From AC-49 sp963766605 (GTDB taxonomy: Bacteria; Actinomycetota; Thermoleophilia; Solirubrobacterales; Solirubrobacteraceae), in the NCBI GenBank assembly GCA_963766605.1, contig CAVYAT010000007.1, positions 62,001 to 126,000 of the forward strand: a stretch of 64,000 nt of DNA, read 5' to 3'. Positions 42,850 to 50,616 of this stretch are shown in pieces. The translations under genes and the position numbers were made by a program. Each line of letters begins with the position of its first letter. Within the stretch, counting starts at the first letter, position 1. The notes under the pieces are model-generated. The model searched no databases. It was not told the origin of the DNA and saw nothing but the letters and a program-made list of their open reading frames with translations.

Positions 42850-43836
42850 GTGCGCACCCGGCGGGTCGACTGCAATGGTCCCGGGATCGCGCGCCGCCGC
42901 CGGGGGCGCGGCTTTACGTACGTGAGGCCCGACGGCCGGGCGGTCGCGGACCGCGTCACGCTCGAACGCATCCACGAGCTGGCCATCCCACCGGCGTGGG
43001 ATGACGTGTGGATCTCGGCCGACCCGCGCGGACACATCCAGGCGACCGGGACCGACGATGCGGGACGCAAGCAGTACCGCTATCACGACGCGTGGCGCAC
43101 CCGCCGCGACGCTGCGAAGTTCGACGACATGCTCGATTTCGCCCGCGCGTTGCCGCGGCTGCGCCGTCGCGTCGCCCGCGACCTGCGCCGCTCGCAGATC
43201 GATCTCGCGCGGGCCAACGCGTGCGCGGTCCGGCTGCTCGATGTCGGCTTCTTTCGCATCGGCAGCGACATCTACGCCAGCGACAACGCCAGCTACGGCC
43301 TGACGACTTTGCGCCGCGAGCACGCTCACGTCGCCGGCGACACCATCGTTTTCGACTACCCGGCCAAGAGCGGCCAGCGACGCGTGCAGGAGGTCGCCGA
43401 CCCGGTGGCCGTCGACATCGTCGGTTCGCTCAAGCGCCGCCGCGGGGGCGGCGACGAGCTGCTCGCCTACAAGCGCGCCGGCCGGTGGGCCGACCTCAAG
43501 GCCGACGACGTCAACGCCTACATCAAGGACGCGGCCGGCGGCGACTTCAGCGCCAAGGACTTCCGCACGTTCAGCGCGACGGCGCTGTTCGCGGTCGTGC
43601 TCGCGCGCGGCGCGGACGAGGCGACGTCGAAGACCGGGCGCGAGCGCGTTGTGCGGGCGGCGGTCAAGGAGGTCGCCGAGTACCTCGGCAACACGCCTGC
43701 GGTTGCGCGCCGCGCCTACATCGACCCGCGCGTGACCGACCGCTTCCACGCCGGGGTGACGATCGACGTGGGCGGTGGGCGTCGCCCGACGTCCGACCGC
43801 GTACGTGCGGCGCTCATCGACCTGATCGCCGACTGA
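42850..43836 (+). CDS. DNA topoisomerase IB (poxvirus/bacterial type)
   Basis: 328 aa, the usual size for bacterial topoisomerase IB. The catalytic Tyr290 lies in TPAVARRAYIDPRV; the N-terminal VTLERIHELAIPPAW and the KSGQRR and KDFRTFSATA segments are family hallmarks. GTG 42850 begins 6 bases after the regulator gene. It relaxes supercoils by a 3'-phosphotyrosine link. Confidence 0.93.
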   Translation: MRTRRVDCNGPGIARRRRGRGFTYVRPDGRAVADRVTLERIHELAIPPAWDDVWISADPRGHIQATGTDDAGRKQYRYHDAWRTRRDAAKFDDMLDFARALPRLRRRVARDLRRSQIDLARANACAVRLLDVGFFRIGSDIYASDNASYGLTTLRREHAHVAGDTIVFDYPAKSGQRRVQEVADPVAVDIVGSLKRRRGGGDELLAYKRAGRWADLKADDVNAYIKDAAGGDFSAKDFRTFSATALFAVVLARGADEATSKTGRERVVRAAVKEVAEYLGNTPAVARRAYIDPRVTDRFHAGVTIDVGGGRRPTSDRVRAALIDLIAD

Positions 43837-43884
43837 GTCTGACGGGTACGCGAAGGGGCGACCCCGAACGAACGGAGACCTCAG

Positions 43885-44121
43885 ATGCCCACCAGGACGA
43901 AGGCCGAGCGCAGTGCCGCGGCCAAGAAGGGCGCCGCGACGCGCAAGCGCAACCAGGCGGCGGCCCAGCAACACGACGTCGGTGTCGCGGCCAAACAGGC
44001 CGGCGACAAGATCGTCGACGCAGCCAAGGCGACTGGGAAGGCCGCACAGGCAGCGGTTCGCGCAGTGGCGGAGCGCGCCGACGCCGAGGCCACGAAGCGC
44101 AAGTCGACGGCCAGGCGCTGA
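43885..44121 (+). CDS. Small basic Lys/Ala-rich histone-like protein
   Basis: 78 aa, about one third Ala and one quarter Lys/Arg: KAERSAAAKKGAATRKRN, then an amphipathic helix KQAGDKIVDAAKATGKAAQA and a basic tail KRKSTARR. It resembles the H1-like tails of bacterial chromatin proteins. ATG 43885 is preceded by CGGAGA. A very strong hairpin terminator follows 13 bases after the stop. Nucleic-acid binding is inferred from composition. Confidence 0.75.
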   Translation: MPTRTKAERSAAAKKGAATRKRNQAAAQQHDVGVAAKQAGDKIVDAAKATGKAAQAAVRAVAERADAEATKRKSTARR

Positions 44122-44134
44122 CCCGATCGCGATC

Positions 44135-44170
44135 CACCCAGGCGCCGGCCAAAGGGCCGGCGCCTGGGTG
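44135..44170. terminator. Strong bidirectional hairpin terminator
   Basis: Perfect 16-bp stem CACCCAGGCGCCGGCC with an AAAG loop, between the convergent histone-like gene and the Rho-N gene. No T-run follows, as is common in high-GC actinobacteria. Confidence 0.85.
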
Positions 44171-44177
44171 GTCGCGT

Positions 44178-44522
44178 CTAGCTCCTCTTCCCCGCGATCG
44201 CGTGCTGGAGCTGGGACTTGTTCATCTTCGACCGCCCTTCGATGCCCAGCTGACGGGCCTCGTTGTAGAGCTGGTCGCGCGTGCGGCCGCGCGGACCGGG
44301 CTTGCCGGAGCGCAGGCCGCCGCGGCGGCCCGACGAGATGTCGTCGGTCGACGTGCGCGAGCGTGTCCGCGACTCGCCGGACCGCGCGCGTTCCTTGTTG
44401 ACGGTCCGGGCCGCGATCTCCTGCGCCCGTGACTCCGAGCGTCCCTGCTGCTTCTCGGACGCCTTGACGTGCTCGTACTGTCGTGCCCGCTTGGTTTTGG
44501 GCGTCACTCCGCGGGGTGGCAT
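44178..44522 (-). CDS. Basic protein with Rho termination factor N-terminal (SAP-like) domain
   Basis: 114 aa. Residues 1-75 are highly charged and disordered (many Arg, Ser, Lys). The C-terminal 35 residues (DQLYNEARQLGIEGRSKMNK then SQLQHAIAGKRS) match the Rho_N domain, a small helical nucleic-acid-binding fold. The start overlaps the CsbD stop by one base. It probably binds DNA or RNA under stress. Confidence 0.8.
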   Translation of the reverse strand: MPPRGVTPKTKRARQYEHVKASEKQQGRSESRAQEIAARTVNKERARSGESRTRSRTSTDDISSGRRGGLRSGKPGPRGRTRDQLYNEARQLGIEGRSKMNKSQLQHAIAGKRS

Positions 44523-44689
44523 CAGCGGTCGAGCGCCTCCTTGACGCGATCGGCCGCCTTGTCGACGGTCTCCTTCGCCTTTCCGGTGGCGCGGTCGGCC
44601 TTGCCTTCGCGCTTGAGCTTGTCGTCGTCCTTGAGATCGCCCGCGGCTTCCTTGACGCGGCCCTTGAGGTCATCGGTGTTGGTGGGCAT
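44522..44689 (-). CDS. CsbD-family stress protein
   Basis: 55 aa, highly charged helical protein with the CsbD core DDLKGRVKEAAGDLKDDDKL and KADRATGKAKE. CsbD is a SigB-controlled general stress protein in Bacillus; its function is unknown. ATG 44689. It diverges from the AI-2E-type transporter gene across 82 bases and is coupled to the Rho_N gene downstream. Confidence 0.85.
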   Translation of the reverse strand: MPTNTDDLKGRVKEAAGDLKDDDKLKREGKADRATGKAKETVDKAADRVKEALDR

Positions 44690-44771
44690 GGCGCAAGCGT
44701 GCCCGGGCGGGGCGCCGCGCAATCCGGCGCCGGGATTCATGTCTCGACGCGCACTCGGGTACGCCAGCACG

Positions 44772-45926
44772 ATGACCACCGCCGCGGTCGACGAGACCGA
44801 GATCCCCACGCAGGAGGCGACGCAGGAGCTCGTCGAAGAGATCCACGCGGACGCCGCGGAGGAGGCCGGTGTCACCGAAGCCAACGCGTTCGGCGAGCCC
44901 GGTCGCCCGTTTGACCGGCGATCGCCGTTCTTCGTCGGCTTCGCCGCGGCGCTCGGCGTCGCGTGTGCGCTGGCGATCGCGTGGAGCATCGTCATCGCCG
45001 GACAGATCCTCACCCTGCTCGGTCTCGCATTCTTCATCGCGCTCGGGCTCGAGCCGGTCGTCGTCTGGCTGTATCGCCACGGGCTGCCCCGCTGGCTGTC
45101 CGTCGTGATCGTGCTCCTCGCAGCGCTGGCGGCGGTTGCCGGCTTCCTGCTTCTCGCCGTGCCCGTCGTCGTGACCCAGGCCAACCATCTGGCCGATGCG
45201 ATCCCGCGCTATCTCCACAGCGCCAACCGCCACAACACCGAGCTGGGCAAGCTCAACGCCAAGTACCACATCGTCGACAGCCTCCAGCGGCTGCTCCAGG
45301 GCAAGGTCTCGTTCAACGCCGCGATCGGGATCGGCAAGGCGATCTTCGACGTCGTCGCCTCGTTCATCCTCGTGCTCGTCGTCGCCGTCTACCTGCTCGT
45401 CGACATGCCGCGCGTGCGCCACGGCCTCTACCAGCTCGCGCCGCGATCGCGCCGGCCGCGCATGGTGCTGCTGACCGACGAGATGTTCAGCCGCGTCGGC
45501 GGCTACGTGCTCGGCAACCTGATGACGTCGCTGATCGCAGGCTTCGCGACCTGGGCCTGGGCGATGGTCTTCGGGATTCCCTACGCGCTCCTGCTCGGTG
45601 TGCTCGTCGCCCTCCTCGACCTCATCCCGATGATCGGCTCGACGGTCGGCGGCATCATCGTGTCGCTCGTCGCGCTCACCATCTCGCCGGCGCTCGCGAT
45701 CGCCACCGCCGCGTTCTACTTCCTGTTTCGCATCGTCGAGGACTACCTGCTGACACCGCGCATCATGGCCCACACGGTCGCGGTGCCGGGTCTGCTGACG
45801 ATCGTGGCAACGGTCATCGGCGGCGCACTGCTCGGGATCATCGGGGCGCTGGTCGCGATCCCGATCGCCGCGTCGATCAAGCTGCTGATGGACGAGGTGC
45901 TCTCTCCGCGCCTCGACGAGCGCTGA
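44772..45926 (+). CDS. AI-2E family (PerM-like) membrane transporter
   Basis: 384 aa. An acidic cytosolic N-terminus of about 55 residues is followed by about eight TM helices in the AI-2E_transport pattern; FGIPYALLLGVLVALLDLIPMIG and the late GALLGIIGALVAIPIAASIK are family signatures. ATG 44772; longer frames lack support. A GGGTAC at 44757-44762 hints at a weak SigB-like promoter. Substrate is unknown; family members export AI-2 or act as Na+/H+ exchangers. Confidence 0.88.
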   Translation: MTTAAVDETEIPTQEATQELVEEIHADAAEEAGVTEANAFGEPGRPFDRRSPFFVGFAAALGVACALAIAWSIVIAGQILTLLGLAFFIALGLEPVVVWLYRHGLPRWLSVVIVLLAALAAVAGFLLLAVPVVVTQANHLADAIPRYLHSANRHNTELGKLNAKYHIVDSLQRLLQGKVSFNAAIGIGKAIFDVVASFILVLVVAVYLLVDMPRVRHGLYQLAPRSRRPRMVLLTDEMFSRVGGYVLGNLMTSLIAGFATWAWAMVFGIPYALLLGVLVALLDLIPMIGSTVGGIIVSLVALTISPALAIATAAFYFLFRIVEDYLLTPRIMAHTVAVPGLLTIVATVIGGALLGIIGALVAIPIAASIKLLMDEVLSPRLDER

Positions 45927-45962
45927 TCTCGCCCGCCGACGGCGGCAATAGATTCCGTCGCG

Positions 45963-46736
45963 ATGCCACGGCTTCTCACCGTCGCCGCCGGGTTGGCGCT
46001 CGCCGCGACGCTCGCGTCATGCGGCGGCGGCGGGTCGTCGTCGAGCGGCGCGCCGGCGCTGGCGGGCACGATGTGGCGCCTGGCCGAGGTTGGTCAGACC
46101 GCGGCGCATCCGGGTGGCGACCTGCAGTTCGCCGACCGCAGCACGCTCACCGGCTCGGCGGGCTGCAACTCCTTCCACGGTACCTACGTCCAGTCGGGCG
46201 ACTCGCTCACGATCAAGCTCGGCGCGACGACGCTGATCGGCTGCCCACCGCCGCTCGACGCCCAGGAACATGCGGTGCTCGCCGCGCTGCCCAAGACCTC
46301 GACCTTCACCGACAAGAGCGGCACGCTGACCCTGCTCGACGCCTCCGGCCACGCGCTGCTGGCCTACACGCACATCAGCTCGCCGCTCGTCGGCCAGGAG
46401 TTCGACGTCACTGGAATCAACAACGGCAAGCATGCGGTCGTCTCGGTGATCGTTGGCACCGCGCTGACCGCGCACTTCAGCGACGACGGACACGTGGCCG
46501 GGTCGGGGGGCTGCAACACCTACAGCGCCAGCTACACCCTGGACGGCTCGATGCTCCACGTCGCTGCGCCGATCGCCACGCGCAAGCACTGCAGCTCACC
46601 CGCGGGGGTCATGGAGCAGGAGGCTCAGTTCTTCCACGCGCTCGAGCGCTCGACGACCGTCCAGGCAGGCGGGAGCGTGGTCACCCTGCGCGACTCTCAC
46701 GACGCAACCCAGATCGCGCTGAATCGCACGGGCTGA
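45963..46736 (+). CDS. Lipoprotein with two META (HslJ-like) domains
   Basis: 257 aa. Lipobox LAATLASCG places the lipidated Cys near residue 20, followed by a Gly/Ser linker. Two META domains follow, each with the GSAGCNSFHGTY / GSGGCNTYSASY signature. Such domains occur in heat-shock and motility-linked outer proteins; function is not settled. It lies upstream of the sigma-factor gene, separated by a hairpin. Confidence 0.87.
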   Translation: MPRLLTVAAGLALAATLASCGGGGSSSSGAPALAGTMWRLAEVGQTAAHPGGDLQFADRSTLTGSAGCNSFHGTYVQSGDSLTIKLGATTLIGCPPPLDAQEHAVLAALPKTSTFTDKSGTLTLLDASGHALLAYTHISSPLVGQEFDVTGINNGKHAVVSVIVGTALTAHFSDDGHVAGSGGCNTYSASYTLDGSMLHVAAPIATRKHCSSPAGVMEQEAQFFHALERSTTVQAGGSVVTLRDSHDATQIALNRTG

Positions 46737-46743
46737 CGCGCCC

Positions 46744-46785
46744 GATAACCCGATTCCAAGGGTTATCCCGCCGCGGTTCGGGTAT
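46744..46785 (+). promoter_or_regulatory. Inverted repeat and SigB-like promoter before the sigma-factor gene
   Basis: GATAACCC / GGGTTATC is a perfect 8-bp inverted repeat (46744-46751, 46760-46767). Its right arm holds GGGTTA, 14 bases before GGGTAT (46780-46785), a SigB-type pair, which would make the sigma gene self-activating. The -10 element overlaps the first ATG (46784). Confidence 0.5.
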
Positions 46786-47578
46786 GTCCGGCGTCATGCC
46801 CCAAGCACCGCGCCCCGAGCGCGAACTCTTCGAGCAGTGCGCCGGCGGCGATCGAGCGGCTCGCGAGGCACTGGTGGAGCGGTTCCTGCCGCTCGCCCGG
46901 AGCGTCGCGCGGCGCTATTCCCAGTCCGATGAGCCGCTCGAGGACCTCGTCCAGGTGGCCTGTGTGGGTCTTGTGCAGGCGGTGGACCGGTTTGACCCGT
47001 CGCGCGGCATCAGCTTCTCGAGCTTCGCCGTGCCGACGATTCTCGGCGAGGTCAAGCGGTATTTCCGCGACCGGACGTGGGCTGTTCACGTGCCCCGCGC
47101 TCTGAACGAACTGTCGCTGAAGGTCGACGATGTCGTGCGCAGGCAGACGCAGGCGAACGGTCGCGCGCCCACCGTCGCGGAGCTCTGCGCCGCGACCGGT
47201 TCTGACCAGGAGCACGTCCTCGAGGCGCTCGAGGTCGGCCGCGCGCGCCGGCTGGCGTCGCTGGATGCGACAGCTCGCCGCGGCGCGGACGACGCCGACA
47301 GCGCGACGGTCGGCGATCTGATCGCCAGCACACAGGCCGACCGCGACCGCGAGGAGCGCGACGCGCGCCTGCTCGTCGGGCCGCTCCTTGCGTCGCTTTC
47401 GCCGCGCGACGAACTGATCGTGCGGCTGCGCTACGAGCGCGACATGACGCAGGCGGAGATCGGCGAGCTGATCGGCGTGTCACAGATGCAGGTCTCGCGG
47501 CTGTTGCGCAGCGCGCTCGCCCGTCTGCACGATCGAGGGACCGACGAGCCGGCGACGGGCCAGCTCGCTGCGGCCTGA
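46784..47578 (+). CDS. RNA polymerase sigma factor, SigB/SigF/SigG subfamily
   Basis: 264 aa from ATG 46784, or 260 aa from ATG 46796, which would be nearly leaderless from the promoter above. Region 2 (EDLVQVACVGLVQAVDRFDP, SFAVPTILGEVKRYFRDRTW) recognises the -10 element; region 3 (APTVAELCAATG) and region 4 (MTQAEIGELIGVSQMQVSRLL) follow. The FRDRTWAVHVPR stretch is a hallmark of the general-stress SigB/SigF branch. It is likely held by the RsbW-like kinase (56735) and freed by STAS antagonists (32795, 56387) after PP2C action. Confidence 0.92.
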   Translation: MSGVMPQAPRPERELFEQCAGGDRAAREALVERFLPLARSVARRYSQSDEPLEDLVQVACVGLVQAVDRFDPSRGISFSSFAVPTILGEVKRYFRDRTWAVHVPRALNELSLKVDDVVRRQTQANGRAPTVAELCAATGSDQEHVLEALEVGRARRLASLDATARRGADDADSATVGDLIASTQADRDREERDARLLVGPLLASLSPRDELIVRLRYERDMTQAEIGELIGVSQMQVSRLLRSALARLHDRGTDEPATGQLAAA

Positions 47579-47583
47579 CCGCC

Positions 47584-47916
47584 ATGGCCGCGGTCCAGAT
47601 CGACTGGAGCACCGCCCAGGTCAGCGACGCTGAACTGGTGGTTGCGCTGGCGCAGCCACCGCCACATGAGTGGCGGACGCGTGCCAAGAGCGCGATCGCG
47701 CTGCTGGACCGCCCCGGCCAGGCGTGGGACGCGGTCAAGATCAAGAAGGACCGGATCGTCGTCAGCGGCGTGGCCGAGGGTCGCGAGGACGACGTGCGCC
47801 ACTTCCTCGAGAGCATCGTGCTCCAGGCGAACGCCGGCGAGTCCGACGAGGCGCCGGAGCATGTCGATCCAGCCGACGAGCGCATGACCTCCGCCTTCCA
47901 GTCGTTCGGCGGCTAG
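47584..47916 (+). CDS. Hypothetical 110-aa protein
   Basis: Not recognised. 110 aa, acidic C-terminus (ESDEAPEHVDPADERM), with an alpha/beta-like N-terminal 80 residues (VKIKKDRIVVSGVAEGRED). It starts 5 bases after the sigma-factor stop, so it is probably co-transcribed and may belong to the stress response. Confidence 0.7.
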   Translation: MAAVQIDWSTAQVSDAELVVALAQPPPHEWRTRAKSAIALLDRPGQAWDAVKIKKDRIVVSGVAEGREDDVRHFLESIVLQANAGESDEAPEHVDPADERMTSAFQSFGG

Positions 47917-47926
47917 CGCCGCGGGC

Positions 47927-50566
47927 ATGCGCGACGCCACGCAACCCGGCCCCGGACCGATCGCCAGGGCGGTCGTCGCGGCGCGGTGGCCGATCGTCAT
48001 CGGCTGGATCGCGGTGCTCGTGTTCGCGGTCACGCAGCTTCCGAGCCTGCGCGACACCGCAGCGCTGAGCGACATCGTCCCGGCGCACTCGCCGGCCCAG
48101 ACCGCGCAACAGCGCGTGGTCTCGCTGTTCGGCGTGCCGTCGTCGTCGGACATCGTGGTCGTCCAGCGCCGCCCGGGCGGGCTGCGCAGGGCAGACGTGT
48201 CGCGCCACTTCCAGGCGGCGGCGCGGGCGGCGCGGCTGGGACAGGCGCCGGGGGCCAAGTTGCTCGGCGTGATCCCGCTCGTCAACTCGCTCAGCTCGAC
48301 CTGGAACGAGCACGACACCACCATCGTCGACCTGCTCTACATCGCCCCGTCGGTCGGTCAGGATGAGCGGGCGGCGATCGCCGCCCGCTATGCGCGCAGC
48401 GTCGACGCACCGGGCGCCGTGACCGGGCCGACGCCCGCGCAGCTCGACCAGCTGACCGACATCAGCAGCGTCCTGCCGTGGATCGCGCTGGCGACGATCG
48501 GGATCATCGCGCTGGTCGTCACCGCCTACTTCCGCTCGTGGCTCGCGCCACTCGTCACGCTCGGGACCGCGGGTCTTGCGTACGCGGTCGCAATCCACGG
48601 GCTCGCCTGGGCAGGGCAGCAACTGGGGTTCGACATCCCGGGGGAGATCGAGCCGCTGCTCGTGGTGCTGCTGCTCGGCCTTGTCACCGACTACACCGTC
48701 TTCTTCCTCTCCCACGCCCGCCGAGAGCTACGCCTCGGGCGCTCGTCGCGCGAGGCCGCGTCGCTCGCCGCGTCCCGCGTCGGGTCGAGCGTGCTGGCCG
48801 CCGGGACGATCGTCGCCGCCTGCTCGTGCACGCTGTTGGTCGCTCATCTCAGCTTCTTCCGCGACTTCGGCCCCGGGCTCGCCGGCTGCGCGCTGATCGT
48901 CACCGCAGTCGCCGTGACCCTCGTCCCGGCGCTCCTGGCGATCCTCGGTCCCCGCCTGTTTGCGGGCGTGCCCGACGACGCGCCGGACGCCGACGGGTCT
49001 CTCTCGAAGGCAGCGCCCCACGACGGACTGGACGAGCGCACCCGCTTCGCCGGACTGCGTGGGTCGATCCGCGCCGGGCGCCGCCAGGCGCAGGCTGAGG
49101 GCCGCTCGTCGGTCGGCGCGATCGCCCCGCGGATCCTCGCGTCGCGCCCCGTCGCCGCGCTGTTGGTCCTCCTGTGCCTCGCCGGCCTCGCCGTGGCGGG
49201 ACGCGTGGCATCGCGCGACGCTCGGCTCGGTGTTGCGCTCGTCGGCGGCCTGCCGCACTCGAGCGCCGCGCACCGAGCGGCGCATCAAGCCGGGCTCGGC
49301 TTCACCGGGGGCATCCTGTCGCCGACCGACGTCCTGCTCCAGGGACCCGGAGTCGGGCGGCGGACCGCGGCGGTGCAGCGTCTGGAGAAGGAGATCTCCC
49401 GGCGCGCGGGTGTGGTGGCGACGCTCGGCCCGTCGGCACAATCGACGACGTTGAAGGTCGCGCCCGGAGCGCCGCGGGTGCTTGCGACGGCGTCCGGTGG
49501 CGCCGCGCGGATCGTCGTCGTCTTTCGGCACGACCCGACCTCCGCCGCGACGCTGGCCGACTTCCGCGCGCTGCGCGCCGCGGCGCCGGCGCTCGTCCGT
49601 CGCGCGGGCCTGCCGGCGGACACGCGCCTGGGGTACGCCGGCCAGACAGCGCTCGGCGCCGACGCCGTCGCCGCTGTCCGCGCGGACTTCCTGCGCATCG
49701 CGATCGCGCTGGTGGCGGTGACGCTGATCCTGTTGATCGTGTTCCTGCGCGCGCTCGTCGCGCCGCTGCTGCTCGTCGGCTCGAGCATCGTGGGCTACGT
49801 TGCCGCGCTCGGCCTGACGATGCTCGCGATCCATGGCCTGTACGGCAACTTCCAGATCACCTACTACGTGCCGCTGGTCGGCGCGGTGCTGCTCGTCGCG
49901 CTCGGGTCGGACTACAACGTCCTCGTCGCCGGGCAGATACGCGCCGAATCGGCTCGGCGGCGCGCGCGCGAGGCGGTCGCGGTCGCCGTCCCGCAGGCCT
50001 CGCGGGCGATCACCGTCGCGGGCCTGACGCTCGCTGGGACGTTCGCGATGCTCGCGATCGTCCCGCTGCGACCGTTCCGCGAGCTGGCGCTGCTGCTGAC
50101 GATCGGGGTACTCGTCGACGCGCTCGTCATCCGCAGCGTTCTGGTTCCCAGCCTGTTGGCGCTGGCCGGCGACCGTGCCTGGTGGCCTGGCCCGACGCGG
50201 CGCCGTCTGTCGGCCGAGGCGATGGCGCCGCCGACCGTGTCGATCGACACGATGGAGGCGACGCTGAGCGTGCTCGGCGAGCGGATCGGGTCAGACGAGG
50301 CGCAGGAGATCGCGCGACGCCTGCCCACGGACCTGGCCGACGCGCTGCGAACGACGGAGACAGGTGACGCGTTCGACGCCGACGAGTTCGTCCGCCGCGT
50401 CGCCTCGCGCACCGGCATGGACGGCGCCGAAGCCCGGCAAGCCGTGATCGAGGTGTTCGGCGTCCTGGGCGACAGGCTCCCGGCCACCGAGCTCGAGTAC
50501 GTCCGCGCCCGGCTGTCGCCCGATTATGCGCCGCTGCTCGGCGACCCGGCGCCCGTGTCCGCGTAG
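47927..50566 (+). CDS. MMPL/RND-family transporter fused to a C-terminal DUF2267 domain
   Basis: 879 aa. Two copies of the five-to-six-TM RND unit with periplasmic loops. Proton-relay motifs are present in both halves: GLVTDYTVFFLSHARRE and ALGSDYNVLVAGQIR, as Asp-Tyr pairs in MmpL proteins. Residues about 770-875 (LGERIGSDEAQEIARRLPTD, then FDADEFVRRVASRTGMD) match a DUF2267 domain, a soluble helical domain that is normally a separate protein. Substrates of MMPL relatives are lipids; nothing here says which. It starts 10 bases after the hypothetical gene. Confidence 0.88.
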   Translation: MRDATQPGPGPIARAVVAARWPIVIGWIAVLVFAVTQLPSLRDTAALSDIVPAHSPAQTAQQRVVSLFGVPSSSDIVVVQRRPGGLRRADVSRHFQAAARAARLGQAPGAKLLGVIPLVNSLSSTWNEHDTTIVDLLYIAPSVGQDERAAIAARYARSVDAPGAVTGPTPAQLDQLTDISSVLPWIALATIGIIALVVTAYFRSWLAPLVTLGTAGLAYAVAIHGLAWAGQQLGFDIPGEIEPLLVVLLLGLVTDYTVFFLSHARRELRLGRSSREAASLAASRVGSSVLAAGTIVAACSCTLLVAHLSFFRDFGPGLAGCALIVTAVAVTLVPALLAILGPRLFAGVPDDAPDADGSLSKAAPHDGLDERTRFAGLRGSIRAGRRQAQAEGRSSVGAIAPRILASRPVAALLVLLCLAGLAVAGRVASRDARLGVALVGGLPHSSAAHRAAHQAGLGFTGGILSPTDVLLQGPGVGRRTAAVQRLEKEISRRAGVVATLGPSAQSTTLKVAPGAPRVLATASGGAARIVVVFRHDPTSAATLADFRALRAAAPALVRRAGLPADTRLGYAGQTALGADAVAAVRADFLRIAIALVAVTLILLIVFLRALVAPLLLVGSSIVGYVAALGLTMLAIHGLYGNFQITYYVPLVGAVLLVALGSDYNVLVAGQIRAESARRRAREAVAVAVPQASRAITVAGLTLAGTFAMLAIVPLRPFRELALLLTIGVLVDALVIRSVLVPSLLALAGDRAWWPGPTRRRLSAEAMAPPTVSIDTMEATLSVLGERIGSDEAQEIARRLPTDLADALRTTETGDAFDADEFVRRVASRTGMDGAEARQAVIEVFGVLGDRLPATELEYVRARLSPDYAPLLGDPAPVSA

Positions 50567-50616
50567 GCAAACGCCGAGCATACGCGCGCCCCCGCGCGGG
50601 TACTCCGCCGGTGGCC

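Noticed and set aside
44963..46736. Long upstream extension of the sigma-factor frame
   Set aside because: Residues before 46784 are an Arg-rich shadow of the AI-2E and META genes; sigma homology starts only after 46784.
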